Part shown: piece by piece, positions 1 to 9,407 of the stretch
Numbering within the stretch: position 1 is the first letter of the stretch
Layout of the letters: the number at the start of each line of letters is the position of its first letter
NCBI GenBank assembly: GCA_024636505.1
Contig: JAGXGY010000014.1
Span: 28,519-92,518, forward strand
Reading direction: 5' to 3'
Source: Methylobacter sp.
GTDB taxonomy: Bacteria; Pseudomonadota; Gammaproteobacteria; Methylococcales; Methylomonadaceae
DNA length: 64,000 bases
Notes under the pieces: generated by a model
Told to the model about the DNA's origin: nothing
Seen by the model: only the letters and a program-made list of their open reading frames with translations
Database searches by the model: none
Translations under genes and position numbers: made by a program

Positions 1-1359
1 AGCCACGACTTGTTGTTGTTTATTGGCAAGTTGTATGCCGATTGCCGCCGCAAGACCCCAGCCCATCGGCGCGGTAGTTGCCGGGTTAAAGAAAGTATTG
101 GGTTGTTTGACCTGCCAATAACGCCCTGATAATTGCCGGTGCATGCCTGCATCGGCAACCAAAATGCTATCGTCAGGAAGCTGCTGTTGCAGTGTTTGAA
201 TGAGCTGAATGAGCGGAATAACGGGGTTTGATAAAGAGACCATAGCGGTCTCTTTATCGGGTTTATTCGCTGTTAAGCTGTTAAGCCAATCCATGCGATA
301 AGCTGCGGAATCGCGTAACGGTTGCAAAAGATTATCGACATTAATCAGTGCGACTAATGCAGAAAAGCTATCGGTGATCAATTCTATATCAGGTTGATAA
401 GGGTGCGAAGCCGGGGTTGATACCGTATCGATACGGACTAATAGTCGACCGGGGGCATTGAGCCGTTTATCCCATCCCAGCGTATCCCGTTCATTTAAAT
501 CGGTGCCTAAAATCAATAATAAATCGATTTTTTCGGTAAAAATAACGGCATCGGCACACGCATTTCCGCCATAGCCGAAATTACCCAAGTTAAAGGGAGA
601 TGTCTCAGCCATAACACCTTTAGCGCCTAATGTCGTGACCATAGGCAAGGCATAGGTTTTGGCAAGAAGCATTAGTAATTGTGCAGATGCTTCTTGCGTA
701 TATAAGCGCTGGCCAATCACAATCAGGATTTTTTTGGCTGTATTTAAAGCGGCTATAACCTTGTGCAGTTTAACCGTCGCTATGTCTGGATGCGGTTGAT
801 CGGAAATGACGCAGGAAAAAGCCGAATGTTGTGCAAGGATGTTTTTGGGTATGGATAAATGGGCAGGAGCGGTGTGCAACAATATGGCATCCCAGGCTTG
901 GTTCAACTGGGTGATTAATGCCTCTGCTGTTGTTACGTTGGCGGCGTGCTGCAATGCCGCAGAGAATAACGCACTGTCTCGACAAGCGCTGGAGCCGCCA
1001 TCCTGAAAGGCGCCAATGCCTTGTAAATCGACCGGTACGTTTCCGCTAATAAATAATACACGGCTGTTGTCCATGCGTGCAGTGATGGCTGCCGTTAGCA
1101 TATTGCTGGCACCGGGACCGCCGATACTGAGGCAAACAGCGATTTTTTTTGTTGCGCGGGCATATCCGTCCGCCATATAGGCCGCCCCAAGTTCATGATT
1201 GGCGACGACAACTTGGATTTGATCGGTAGACGCCAGCGCCTCCAATAACGCTGCAATTTGTCCGCCCGGAACCAAAAATACCCAGCGGATGTGTCGTTGC
1301 TGCAACCATTCCACAACTAATGACGCGCCATTATGCGTTGGTAATAGCTCGGTTGTCAT
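1..1359 (-). CDS. Thiamine-diphosphate-dependent enzyme, acetolactate synthase-like (C-terminus cut by window edge)
   Basis: An open frame reads without interruption from an ATG at 1357-1359 off the left edge (453 residues seen). It has the layout of the acetolactate synthase/benzoylformate decarboxylase superfamily: an N-terminal Pyr domain with the catalytic Glu in NHELGAAYMADGYAR (E56) and GGPGASNML, a central domain with LGTDLNERD, and the start of the PP domain (MGWGLAAAIGIQLA). The GDG...N cofactor motif would lie just outside the window. Such enzymes decarboxylate a 2-oxo acid and transfer or release the aldehyde unit; the substrate cannot be told here. It starts 2 bases after the SDR stop, so the two are surely co-transcribed. 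That pairing hints at a carboligation plus keto-reduction route rather than branched-chain amino acid synthesis, since no small regulatory subunit gene is visible. Family sure, function open. Confidence 0.85.
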   Translation of the reverse strand, partial: MTTELLPTHNGASLVVEWLQQRHIRWVFLVPGGQIAALLEALASTDQIQVVVANHELGAAYMADGYARATKKIAVCLSIGGPGASNMLTAAITARMDNSRVLFISGNVPVDLQGIGAFQDGGSSACRDSALFSAALQHAANVTTAEALITQLNQAWDAILLHTAPAHLSIPKNILAQHSAFSCVISDQPHPDIATVKLHKVIAALNTAKKILIVIGQRLYTQEASAQLLMLLAKTYALPMVTTLGAKGVMAETSPFNLGNFGYGGNACADAVIFTEKIDLLLILGTDLNERDTLGWDKRLNAPGRLLVRIDTVSTPASHPYQPDIELITDSFSALVALINVDNLLQPLRDSAAYRMDWLNSLTANKPDKETAMVSLSNPVIPLIQLIQTLQQQLPDDSILVADAGMHRQLSGRYWQVKQPNTFFNPATTAPMGWGLAAAIGIQLANKQQQVVA

Positions 1360-1361
1360 TT

Positions 1362-2123
1362 TCATGCCATGTAGCTGCCGCCGTTTACATCCAAACTGAC
1401 ACCGGTGATATAGGAAGCTTCGTCAGAAATAAGAAAAACAATGGCACCCGCCATTTCTTCGGGTTGCGCCAGTCGATGTAAAGGGATAGTCGCTAAAATA
1501 TGTTCGCGTTCCTGAGCGGATAACGCCTCCCATTTGCCTGTTGCCCGTTCCGTTAGTGCTATGCCCGGAGCGACAGCGTTGACGGTGATACCGAAGCTGC
1601 CCACTTCCGAAGCAAGATGTCGGGTAAGTCCGAGTAAACCGGCTTTAGCACTGGCATATTGCAAGCCGCCTAGTCTGCTTTTATTTCGACCGGCCAACGA
1701 GGACACGTTAACAACGCGGCCATAGCGTTGCGCTTTCATAATCGGAATCACCTGTTTACATAACAAGAAGGCACTTTTTAAATTAAAGTTATGGGTGTGG
1801 TCCCAATCTTCAACAGTAATGTCTTCCAAGTATCGTAAATGAGAGGCCCCACCTATGTTATTAACCAAGCCATCAATTCGACCGAACTGTTTTAAGGTTT
1901 TGTTGGCCAAGCATTCGGCAGTGGCGGGAAGCGTGGCATCGCCCGCTATCGCAAGCGGCGTGTGTCCAAATTCACTGAGTTCTTGTTTTAATTGTTCTAA
2001 TCGTTCTATGCCGCGCGCATTAATGACTAATTGGGCGCCTTCCTTGACCAGTTTTATCGCGGCAGCTTTTCCAATACCCTCTGAAGCCCCGGTGATGATG
2101 ATAATTTTATTTGCAAAACGCAT
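1362..2123 (-). CDS. Short-chain dehydrogenase/reductase (SDR) family oxidoreductase
   Basis: This is a classical SDR of 253 residues. It has the Rossmann nucleotide motif TGASEGIG (11-18), NNIGG (88-92), and the catalytic set N114, S141/S142, Y156 and K160 in QYASAKAG. The C-terminus SYITGVSLDVNGGSYMA is typical of FabG-like proteins. It should reduce a keto group or oxidise an alcohol with NAD(P)H; an Arg (R38) in the second-strand region slightly favours NADPH. It lies directly upstream of the ThDP enzyme in the same operon, so its substrate may be that enzyme's product (inference). The 111 bases separating it from tamB show no clear terminator. Confidence 0.88.
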   Translation of the reverse strand: MRFANKIIIITGASEGIGKAAAIKLVKEGAQLVINARGIERLEQLKQELSEFGHTPLAIAGDATLPATAECLANKTLKQFGRIDGLVNNIGGASHLRYLEDITVEDWDHTHNFNLKSAFLLCKQVIPIMKAQRYGRVVNVSSLAGRNKSRLGGLQYASAKAGLLGLTRHLASEVGSFGITVNAVAPGIALTERATGKWEALSAQEREHILATIPLHRLAQPEEMAGAIVFLISDEASYITGVSLDVNGGSYMA

Positions 2124-2234
2124 AATTGAGTGTTTTCGGTTTGATGAAAAAGTCTAGGCTTGTTCAAGATATGATAACCGAATAACTTCTTTAAACACGA
2201 TCATGGTGCAAGCCGACCGGAGCTGCTAACTCAA

Positions 2235-5200
2235 TTAATCGGTATCAAACTCATAATTAAGCTTAATTCTTTGCGAGGTGCCGGTCTGCGTTTCAACATT
2301 CAGGGTTTTAGTCAGTTTGCGTTTTAACACCAATACCGCTTGTTTATTGAACAGGCCGACTTTGGCGCCCACATAGAAATCCGGTGTCAAGTATTGGCCT
2401 ACGGTAGCCAGCGTATCCTGTAGCGTTTTTCCTTCTTTAATTTCAAATTTGTCAACGCCTAACTTGTCGGCAATCCAGGATACCTGACCGGACCCGTAGG
2501 ATAAGGCGGCGCTGGCAAGCATATTGCCTTCCGAGCTGTTTACTTGGTTTAACGCTCTGCCGGTCACTAAATAGGCCAGCGCTTCGGCTTCGGGCAGGGC
2601 GGGTTCCGAATAGATACGCGTTTGCGGTGCTTCCAAAGGCCCTGTTAGGCTGAGAATGGCGGTAACATCCTGACTTTTCGATACCCGTATGGCTTCTAAA
2701 TCCAGCCAGGGTTTATCGACAGGACCGTTAAACAAGAAGCGCCCTTTACGCACGGTTAGATGCTGTCCATAGCGCTTGTAACGGGCTTTGTTCATGTCGA
2801 CCACGCCGTACATGGCGGTTTTTTCTCCAGCTTTGGTAATCTTCAATTTACCTGACAGCTGGGTTTCCAGACCTTGTCCTGAGAAACTGATCTGTTTGCC
2901 CAGTTCAACTTCAATGTCGGCATCAATGTTGATCGCCGCCGTTGTCGGTTTCTCGGCTTTTTGTTCGCCGAGAATCACTTCATCGGGACTCACTTTGACC
3001 GCATTTTCAGGGATTTCCTTTAGCTGTAACACCGCTTTGGGAATTTTTAGTTTGCCGGTCACTTTGCCTTGCCTGTCGGCAAACAGCAGCTTTAATGTTG
3101 GCGAAACGGCTATTTGCGCTTCGGACAGTTTAGCGACCTCAAAGTCCGTCCCGTTCAACATTATTTCTGCAGCACCTTGCAGGTCGGCAAAGCCGTCGAG
3201 ATTGATAAAACCTTGCCCCGATTTTGCCGAGCCGCTGAGCTGAATGCGTTCGGCTGCTGCAAGCGCTTGAAGTTTTATTTCGCGAATTTCCAGACCCAGT
3301 TCAGTCATGTCGGCAGCGCCGCCGGTGAAGCTTATGGTTCCGTTAGCAATCGGTGCGGCGGGGCTACCCGTTAAAGTTAAATCGGCTTTAAGGGCGCCTT
3401 TTATATTCGATAGCTGCGGAACAAAAGGATTCAGCAGAGAAAATTCAACGATCGAAGCGGTCACTTGGCCGGATAGTGCTTGGGTTTTTCCGCTATCCAG
3501 TTGCAGGCGGGCGCGCACATAATCCTGGGCGGCCAAGGCCAGATTAAGGTCGGCTGAAACAATCTCCCCGTTAATCTCGCCTGCTAGCGACGATGCGCCT
3601 AAGGCAATGTGGGTGCTTGCCTCTTCGGTCTTTAAGGTCACGGTGGTAGCGGGCATCGTTAGTCGGTAATTGCCGCTGAGTTCTCCCTGTTGCTGCCGGA
3701 TGTCCGCGTCGGCATTGATAACCGTGGTTAACTTCAATTGTTCGGGCAAGTAGGTTTGAATCAGGCTGGTCGGCAGGTCTGTGGCTTTAGCTTTAAAGGC
3801 AAAGTCGCCGTTGGCAGGATAATGTCCCTGCAGGCAAATAGCGGCGGTTTTCTGGGTCAGGCAGGTTTCCGACAACCTTGCATCGATGCCGGCCGCGCTT
3901 TGCGCAATGCGGATAAGCATATTGTTGCTAAGTTGCCAGCGTCCGGAATCCCTGGCGTTTACATCCAGTTTGAAAAAATCGCCCTGCCATGCATCGCCCT
4001 GCAAACGGCCTGTAAGCGCAGTTGATATATCGCCATAAGCAGAACGGACATCGGCGTTAAAACGATGCAGGTCAACTGTACCGGAACCGTTAATTTGCAT
4101 TGTTTCGATCCTGGTTTTTCCTGATTGAATGACATTGGCAGACAGTTGCAGTTTTGATATTTTGTTGGCGTCGGCCTGATAGTCGATATCGATAGTCAAC
4201 CGTTCGGCGCGATGTTCGGCAAAACGCAGGCGCTTGGCGTCAGCCTGAAATTTTACCGACGGGTTTTTCCAGGCGCCCTGCAAATGCCCGTCTCCTTTTA
4301 GACTGCCACCGAGACCCGGCCATAATGATTCCAGCTTAGGGGCATCAATAGCCAAATCGAGCGCAGCTTGTTCCTGTCCCAGGGTACCGTTGACGGCAAA
4401 TTTATTGGCTCCGGAAACCAGGGTAAAGTCATCGACTTTAAGCCGTTCGTCAGCCAAAAACAGCTTGCCGTTTGCGCTAAGCGGATAGCCTCTTAGCTTG
4501 CCGGTCAGCTGGCTAATATCGGCATCCAGTTGCAAGGCTTCGCCAGCGAGCTGTCCTTTAAGACGGGCGTTAAAGCTCAGACTGCCCGGCAGCTCGGGCA
4601 CCAGGATTGCGGGATTGAAGTTTTGACCGGCGGCTTTCAGGTCGAAAACCGTGGCATCTTTCCACGATATATCGCCGTCGATCCGGAATGCCCCGGCCGT
4701 TGATGTCAGCTCCAGTTTTTCAATGGTCAAAGCATCCATGCTGCCTTGGCCGTTAAATACCAGTCGGGCAGCTTGGGGCAAATACGGCTGGGTTAAATCC
4801 CCGTTTAGCTTAATCCGGTAATCGCTGAGCAAGCCGCTCAGCTCGAAACTTCCTTGTTCGCTGCTGACTTGCGGGGTATCGCCGGTCGGCGGCCAGTTCA
4901 GTTTTTGCCAATCGCCGCGCAACTTTACTTTCGGTTCGCCCTGCAAATCATCCAGCTGGCCTTTTAAGGTTAAGGTAAACGGCGATGTTAATTGGCTATC
5001 GAAAGCCAGTTGTTTGATGTCGCCGTTGATTGCGGTCTTTGCCTGCCACAGGCCGTGGTCTGCTGTGGCAACTTGCCAATCGGCAGTTAAATCCAAGGGA
5101 AAACCTTTGCCCAGCCCCATTTGTCCTTGTGCGGTCAGCTCTGCCGGTTCGGCATTGATGGACAGCGAAACGATGTTGAGACGTCCCTGTTCGGTAAAGG

Positions 5201-5657
5201 CCGACAAATGCAGCTGTTCCAAATGTTGCTGTTGCCCGTTTTGCTGAACGGTAAGGTTGGTCAGCAGCAAGTTTTCAATGGCAATCTGCACCGGCAGCGG
5301 AAAATCGGCATTCAAGTCGAACGTGCTAGGTTCTGCCGGCGCGGTCTCAGTCAGGCTAATGTTGATATCATTGGCGGTCACATCAACAATTTTAAACACT
5401 CCCGAGAACAGCTGAGAAGGCTGCCAAGTCAATACCAGCTTGTTGACAGCCACTGTTTCCGTGTCGCTTTCATAGCGCAGACCGGTCAAGGTGATACGGT
5501 CAAGCAAGCGGCCTTCAATATGTTCAACCGAGACTTGTGCCGGTAAAACGGCTTGCAGCAGCCAGCGGCTGCCGCTTGAACTGGACAGCAAACCGAGCAG
5601 GCCGATCGGTATCATCAACGCCAGCATCAAGCCGATCAGAACCCAGCGTTTTTTCAT
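2235..5657 (-). CDS. tamB: Translocation and assembly module subunit TamB
   Basis: This 1140-residue protein has one N-terminal signal-anchor helix (about residues 5-27, rich in L, I and G) and then a very long beta-repeat body. It ends in the conserved DUF490/TamB C-terminal domain (features such as GQHLTVRKGRFLFNGPVDKPWLD, split across its strands, and a final EFDTD). TamB is anchored in the inner membrane and spans the periplasm. With TamA it helps insert some outer-membrane proteins, and AsmA-like relatives conduct phospholipid between membranes. The start codon overlaps the tamA stop by 4 bases, giving the standard tamA-tamB coupling. Length is near that of the E. coli protein (about 1260). 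Confidence 0.93.
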   Translation of the reverse strand: MKKRWVLIGLMLALMIPIGLLGLLSSSSGSRWLLQAVLPAQVSVEHIEGRLLDRITLTGLRYESDTETVAVNKLVLTWQPSQLFSGVFKIVDVTANDINISLTETAPAEPSTFDLNADFPLPVQIAIENLLLTNLTVQQNGQQQHLEQLHLSAFTEQGRLNIVSLSINAEPAELTAQGQMGLGKGFPLDLTADWQVATADHGLWQAKTAINGDIKQLAFDSQLTSPFTLTLKGQLDDLQGEPKVKLRGDWQKLNWPPTGDTPQVSSEQGSFELSGLLSDYRIKLNGDLTQPYLPQAARLVFNGQGSMDALTIEKLELTSTAGAFRIDGDISWKDATVFDLKAAGQNFNPAILVPELPGSLSFNARLKGQLAGEALQLDADISQLTGKLRGYPLSANGKLFLADERLKVDDFTLVSGANKFAVNGTLGQEQAALDLAIDAPKLESLWPGLGGSLKGDGHLQGAWKNPSVKFQADAKRLRFAEHRAERLTIDIDYQADANKISKLQLSANVIQSGKTRIETMQINGSGTVDLHRFNADVRSAYGDISTALTGRLQGDAWQGDFFKLDVNARDSGRWQLSNNMLIRIAQSAAGIDARLSETCLTQKTAAICLQGHYPANGDFAFKAKATDLPTSLIQTYLPEQLKLTTVINADADIRQQQGELSGNYRLTMPATTVTLKTEEASTHIALGASSLAGEINGEIVSADLNLALAAQDYVRARLQLDSGKTQALSGQVTASIVEFSLLNPFVPQLSNIKGALKADLTLTGSPAAPIANGTISFTGGAADMTELGLEIREIKLQALAAAERIQLSGSAKSGQGFINLDGFADLQGAAEIMLNGTDFEVAKLSEAQIAVSPTLKLLFADRQGKVTGKLKIPKAVLQLKEIPENAVKVSPDEVILGEQKAEKPTTAAINIDADIEVELGKQISFSGQGLETQLSGKLKITKAGEKTAMYGVVDMNKARYKRYGQHLTVRKGRFLFNGPVDKPWLDLEAIRVSKSQDVTAILSLTGPLEAPQTRIYSEPALPEAEALAYLVTGRALNQVNSSEGNMLASAALSYGSGQVSWIADKLGVDKFEIKEGKTLQDTLATVGQYLTPDFYVGAKVGLFNKQAVLVLKRKLTKTLNVETQTGTSQRIKLNYEFDTD

Positions 5658-7387
5658 AACCTTATGCCTGCGGCAAAGTGGATTTGAAATGATGAGTCTG
5701 CGTCATTCAACGGTACGGCAAAATCCAGCCGGATCGGGCCGATAGGCGAATACCACCTAACCCCCAAGCCCGCGCCGGCTTTGATACTGATATTATCGGG
5801 ATTGAACGCGTTGCCGCCGTCAACAAATGCCGCGATGCCCCAGTCGTCAAGCACAGGGTGCTCGTATTCGGCACTGACTACGCTTAAGAACTTGCCTCCC
5901 ACCACGTTGCCCAGTTGGTCTTTCGCGCCCAGTTCCTTATACGCGTAACCGCGTATGCTGTTCATACCGCCGGCATAAAATCGGTATGATGTCGGCAGTA
6001 GGTCGAACTGGTCGACCAGTATGGCGCCCTGCTCGGTGCGGGCGATAAATCTGCCGCCCCAGGGGAAGGGATGCATCCAGACGGCGGCGACGGAAGCTTG
6101 CGCAAAACTGACATCGGATAGCGGGTTTTTATAACTTCCGGCCAGATTAAATTCCAGACGATGGCCTCGGGTAGGCCGCGTCGGGCTATCGGAAACGGAA
6201 CGCAACCAGCTGCCGCCAGGCACCAATAAAAGCACTTGCTTGGATGTTTCGCCGATGGTGAAATCTTCGTAGACGGCATCGATAAAAAGCGTCTGTTTCC
6301 AGTCGTTGTCTAAGGCATGTTTTAACCGTGCGGAAAGTTTCGCCGATAGCGAGTTAAAGCTATCGGTATCTTCCCGCTTGAAGCCTCCGCCGAAACTGAA
6401 AAAATCGCTGACCGGATTGTCGAGGGGGACGCTGTATTCGGTATCGGCTGTTGACAGTACCGGAGACAGGTCAATATTGGCGTTAAAAAAATGGCCCCGG
6501 CGATTCACTCGACGGTTGATATAGGTAGCGCTCAACAAAGGCCCGATGTCGGTATCGAAACCCGCGCCAAGACTGTAATGGTGCTTTTTTTTAGGGTGCA
6601 GTTTAAGTGACACCGGCACCTGGTGCCGATCGATGTTTTCGGTGTGCGGGCGTATGTCTATCATGTCGAAATAACCGCTTTTCGACAGCGTGTTATGGGT
6701 GTTGGCCAGCTGCTCGCCGGAATAATAATCGCCGCTTTTGATCGGAATCAATTTCTGTACAAAATCCGGGTCTAAAATGTCCTGATCAATGCTGATGTCG
6801 CCGAATACCATGCGTTTTCCTGAGTTAAATACCAGCTGGATATGCGCCTTGTTGCTGACTTTGTCGATTAACAGCTGTTTTTCTGAAAAACGGTTGTTTA
6901 GATAACCTCTTTCCAGCGCCAGCGATTCAATCCGGCTTTTCATTTTTTCATAGTGATCGTGACGTAGCGGCTTTCCCTTTACGGTCAGTAGCCGACTGCG
7001 CAACTTTTGGAATTCGGGGTCATCAGCGGCATCTCCGGTCAATGAGATAGTGACCTCATCAATGCTGACTTGAGGGCCGGCGTTAATAATAAAATCTGCC
7101 TGCCAGCAGGGGGTATTGACAGTCAGTGATTTTTCGATAACGGGATGGTAATAGCCCAAAGCCCGTAAAGCCTGGTTTATATCGGCATCAGCCCGGTCAA
7201 ACAGGTCGCGTATTTTCCATTCCGGCGCGTCGCAGCTTTCTTTTGCCAGCGACAGCAGCAGTTCGACGTTTTTTTTAGCTTCGCTAGCCAGTCCTTTAAC
7301 AGAAACATCTGCCATGACAACCGGAGCCGCTAAACACAGCAATAGCAGGAATGGGATAACCTTAGTCATGACAGAAATCGCTTGCAT
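5654..7387 (-). CDS. tamA: Autotransporter assembly outer-membrane factor TamA (BamA/Omp85 family)
   Basis: This 577-residue Omp85 protein starts with a signal peptide (hydrophobic stretch ending near VVMADVSV). Three POTRA-like segments follow (roughly 30-265), then a 16-strand barrel with the family motif RGYAYKELG and the closing strand GPIRLDFAVPL...FAAGIRL. It sits in the outer membrane and partners TamB, whose gene overlaps it by 4 bases downstream. A second ATG six codons in (7369) would give a tighter signal peptide, and no ribosome site clearly decides between the two. Confidence 0.93.
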   Translation of the reverse strand: MQAISVMTKVIPFLLLLCLAAPVVMADVSVKGLASEAKKNVELLLSLAKESCDAPEWKIRDLFDRADADINQALRALGYYHPVIEKSLTVNTPCWQADFIINAGPQVSIDEVTISLTGDAADDPEFQKLRSRLLTVKGKPLRHDHYEKMKSRIESLALERGYLNNRFSEKQLLIDKVSNKAHIQLVFNSGKRMVFGDISIDQDILDPDFVQKLIPIKSGDYYSGEQLANTHNTLSKSGYFDMIDIRPHTENIDRHQVPVSLKLHPKKKHHYSLGAGFDTDIGPLLSATYINRRVNRRGHFFNANIDLSPVLSTADTEYSVPLDNPVSDFFSFGGGFKREDTDSFNSLSAKLSARLKHALDNDWKQTLFIDAVYEDFTIGETSKQVLLLVPGGSWLRSVSDSPTRPTRGHRLEFNLAGSYKNPLSDVSFAQASVAAVWMHPFPWGGRFIARTEQGAILVDQFDLLPTSYRFYAGGMNSIRGYAYKELGAKDQLGNVVGGKFLSVVSAEYEHPVLDDWGIAAFVDGGNAFNPDNISIKAGAGLGVRWYSPIGPIRLDFAVPLNDADSSFQIHFAAGIRL

Positions 7388-7693
7388 AATGAGTTCAATA
7401 ATTTATTCGACAAAGCGGGTATTCGCCGTTCCGATATTGCGCAGCATGGTGTTTGGGCGCGATGCAATTGCCGTCAGCGTAACACGGCTTGCTATCGTTA
7501 TCCGGGTGTTTTGCTCGGCTGGCGCATATCTATGCGCCATTTTAAATGGCTTGAATGATCGGTATTTTATCTTGAAAGGTGTAATGAAGATATGCGTACA
7601 AATACCATATGACCCGCTGTGATCGAGCTAAAAGGCGGGAGGCCCGCTTACTGTCGTGGCACTGCCATTAGGTTAAGGGCCCGGCAATTGGCG

Positions 7694-7771
7694 GGTGCGG
7701 ATTGGAGAGCGGATGCATAGTCTTTTCCAATCGTTGGCTTCATCCCAACGGGATGTTTCCTTATTGCTCTT
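7694..7771 (-). repeat. Dispersed 78-base repeat, copy 1
   Basis: It pairs with 17683-17760. The two copies align without gaps over 78 bases with about ten differences. The most conserved part is the hairpin catcccGTTgggatg (7741-7755) and the flanking caacgattgg. Here it lies inside the IS605-like remnant. Confidence 0.8.
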
Positions 7772-7851
7772 GTATAATAAACGAGAAGCGCCGCTACGGT
7801 AGTAGTATATAATTCCTGCCAAGAAGTATCATAGAATATAGTCAACAGCAT

Positions 7852-7887
7852 CCTTACTTCCCGCCCTGAAGAGACGGGGCTTTACGG
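7852..7887 (-). repeat. IS605-type end hairpin motif, copy 1
   Basis: This 36-base motif is the reverse complement of the one at 63876-63911, with few differences. Both run ccgtaaagccccgtc, a short loop, an imperfect complementary arm, then gtaagg. In the right-hand copy the motif sits about 50 bases upstream of a TnpB-like gene, so it probably marks the left end of the element. Confidence 0.65.
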
Positions 7888-7983
7888 ACTTTTAGATAAG
7901 CTCTAATCTGTTTCCGGGACATGAAAAATCAGGTGCTTTGTTGAGAAGGTTGAGCGTCGCAGTACTTTCCATTTCTTAAAAAC

Positions 7984-8008
7984 GTTATTATTACAGAGTA
8001 ATAATAAC
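7984..8008. promoter_or_regulatory. Perfect 11-bp inverted repeat upstream of V-ATPase operon
   Basis: gttattattac and its exact complement are separated by three bases, about 40 bases before the atpB start. It could be an operator for a dimeric regulator or an mRNA hairpin in the leader. No poly-T run follows on the plus strand, so a terminator is unlikely. Confidence 0.4.
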
Positions 8009-8048
8009 TCGCATTTTATAGCTTTCCACCATAGAAAAAACGAGTTAA

Positions 8049-9401
8049 ATGATGACCATTATTCAAAATTTGATACGTCACATACGCCTACTGGAAATTG
8101 TCGGCGATTTGATCCGGGTGAAGGCTGAAGGCGTGGCTTTTGGCGATCTCGCCGTGGTTGAGAATATCGACGGCGAAATATCCCTGGCCAAAGTGGTCGA
8201 TCTTGACCGGGACATTGTCAGTTTGCAGGTATTTTCCGGCGGCAAAGGTTTGTCGACCGACGCTAAAGTCACTTTTCTTGGCCGCCCGTTGGATGTGGTT
8301 TATTCCGATAATATTCTCGGCCGGGTTTTCCGGGGTTCCGGCGAGCCTATCGACGGCGGCCCGGCACTGCCGACCGATCCGCGCATTCCGGTTGGCGGAC
8401 CTACGGTGAATCCGGTGATGCGGGTGATGCCGTCGCGGATGATCGAAACCCAGGTGCCGATGATCGACTTGTTCAACTGTCTGGTGGAAAGCCAGAAAAT
8501 CCCCATTTTTTCCATCGCCGGCGAACCGTTCAATGAGCTGCTGGCGCGCATCGGTTTTCAGGCCAATGCCGATGTGGTGGTGTTTGGCGGCATGGGGCTG
8601 ATTTTCGATGATTATCATTTTTTTCGCACCGCTTTTGAGGAACACGGCGTTTTTCACCGCACCATCATGTTTGTCAATCAGGCGTCCGATCCCCTGGTCG
8701 AGCGCTTGCTGGTGCCCGATATGGCGCTGGCGGTCGCCGAAAAAATGGCGGTTGAGGATAACAAACGGGTGCTGGTGCTTTTGACCGATATGACTGCGTT
8801 TGCCGATGCGATGAAGGAGTTGGGCGTGGCGCAGGAACGCATTCCGGCGGTGCGCGGGCACATGGGCGATTTGTACACACAACTGGCCTCGCGCTATGAA
8901 AAAGCCTGCGATTTTAAAGGAGCGGGTTCGGTGACAATCCTGAGCGTAACCACTATGCCCGGCGATGATGTGACCCATCCGGTGCCGGATAACACTGGCT
9001 ATATCACCGAGGGGCAGTTCTATCTGCATGACGGTTTTATCGATCCGTTCGGTTCGCTGTCACGGTTAAAGCAGCATGTGGTCGGCAAGGCCACGCGCGA
9101 GGATCACGGGCAGATTATGAACACCATGATCCGTTTTTATTCCGGCGCGGTGGAAGCGCAAAAGAAGCAGGCGATGGCCTTTGAATTGTCGCAGTTCGAT
9201 GAGAAATTGCTCAAGTTCGGCGGGTTTTTCCGCGAGCGTTTTATGGACACCCGGGTTTCCTTACCGGTGATCGAGGCCCTGGATTTGTGCTGGCAGACGC
9301 TGGCCGAATGTTTTGAGCCCAAGGAATTGCTGATGAAGCAGAGCCTGATCGATACATATTACCCGAAAGCCGAGCCGCACGATGCGGACAAGGCCGCGTA
9401 A
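8049..9401 (+). CDS. V/A-type ATP synthase subunit B
   Basis: 450 residues, matching the non-catalytic regulatory B subunit of rotary V/A-type ATPases. It has the beta-barrel N-terminus (VENIDGEISLAKVVDLD), GRVFRGSGEPIDGGP, and the central nucleotide-fold segment with FSIAGEPFNELLARI in place of a Walker A loop, which is as expected for B. In the V1 head three B subunits alternate with three catalytic A subunits. The start is ATG ATG at 8049/8052, and either may be used. It is the first gene of the operon here, whereas A normally precedes B directly. A full F-type synthase is presumably encoded elsewhere, so this is probably a second, possibly sodium-pumping, enzyme. Confidence 0.93.
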   Translation: MMTIIQNLIRHIRLLEIVGDLIRVKAEGVAFGDLAVVENIDGEISLAKVVDLDRDIVSLQVFSGGKGLSTDAKVTFLGRPLDVVYSDNILGRVFRGSGEPIDGGPALPTDPRIPVGGPTVNPVMRVMPSRMIETQVPMIDLFNCLVESQKIPIFSIAGEPFNELLARIGFQANADVVVFGGMGLIFDDYHFFRTAFEEHGVFHRTIMFVNQASDPLVERLLVPDMALAVAEKMAVEDNKRVLVLLTDMTAFADAMKELGVAQERIPAVRGHMGDLYTQLASRYEKACDFKGAGSVTILSVTTMPGDDVTHPVPDNTGYITEGQFYLHDGFIDPFGSLSRLKQHVVGKATREDHGQIMNTMIRFYSGAVEAQKKQAMAFELSQFDEKLLKFGGFFRERFMDTRVSLPVIEALDLCWQTLAECFEPKELLMKQSLIDTYYPKAEPHDADKAA

Positions 9402-9407
9402 ACCGCC

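Larger units (their letters stand above)
7635..7887 (-). mobile_element. IS200/IS605-like remnant without transposase or tnpB
   Basis: Read on the minus strand, the segment opens with a 36-base motif (7887-7852) containing a ccccgtc-type stem. Nearly the same 36-base motif, in the plus orientation, precedes the TnpB-like start at 63964. It then contains a 78-base repeat (7771-7694, with the hairpin catcccGTTgggatg) shared with 17683-17760, and closes with a gcggg/cccgc hairpin at 7635-7647. There is no transposase. The simplest reading is a short non-autonomous derivative (PATE/MITE type) of an IS605-group element with its middle deleted. The exact ends are a guess. Confidence 0.55.
7388..8048. 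other. Non-coding region between tamA and the V-ATPase operon
   Basis: 661 bases without a credible gene. It holds a short perfect hairpin at 7521-7538 (ggcgcata/tatgcgcc), a transposon-like remnant at 7635-7887, and an 11-bp perfect inverted repeat at 7984-8008 just before the ATPase operon. The promoters of the two divergent operons must lie here, but I could not assign them with confidence. Confidence 0.7.

Noticed and set aside
7314..7622. 102-codon plus-strand frame overlapping the start of tamA
   Set aside because: It is antisense to the tamA signal peptide region and has no support.
7648..7851. 67-codon minus-strand frame (MLLTIFYDTSW...)
   Set aside because: It lies wholly within the transposon-like remnant, and its content follows the repeat, not a protein family.
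8088..9029. Long 313-codon open frame on the minus strand opposite V-ATPase subunit B
   Set aside because: It is rich in His, Gln and Arg, has no recognisable domain, and mirrors the codon pattern of the real gene on the plus strand.
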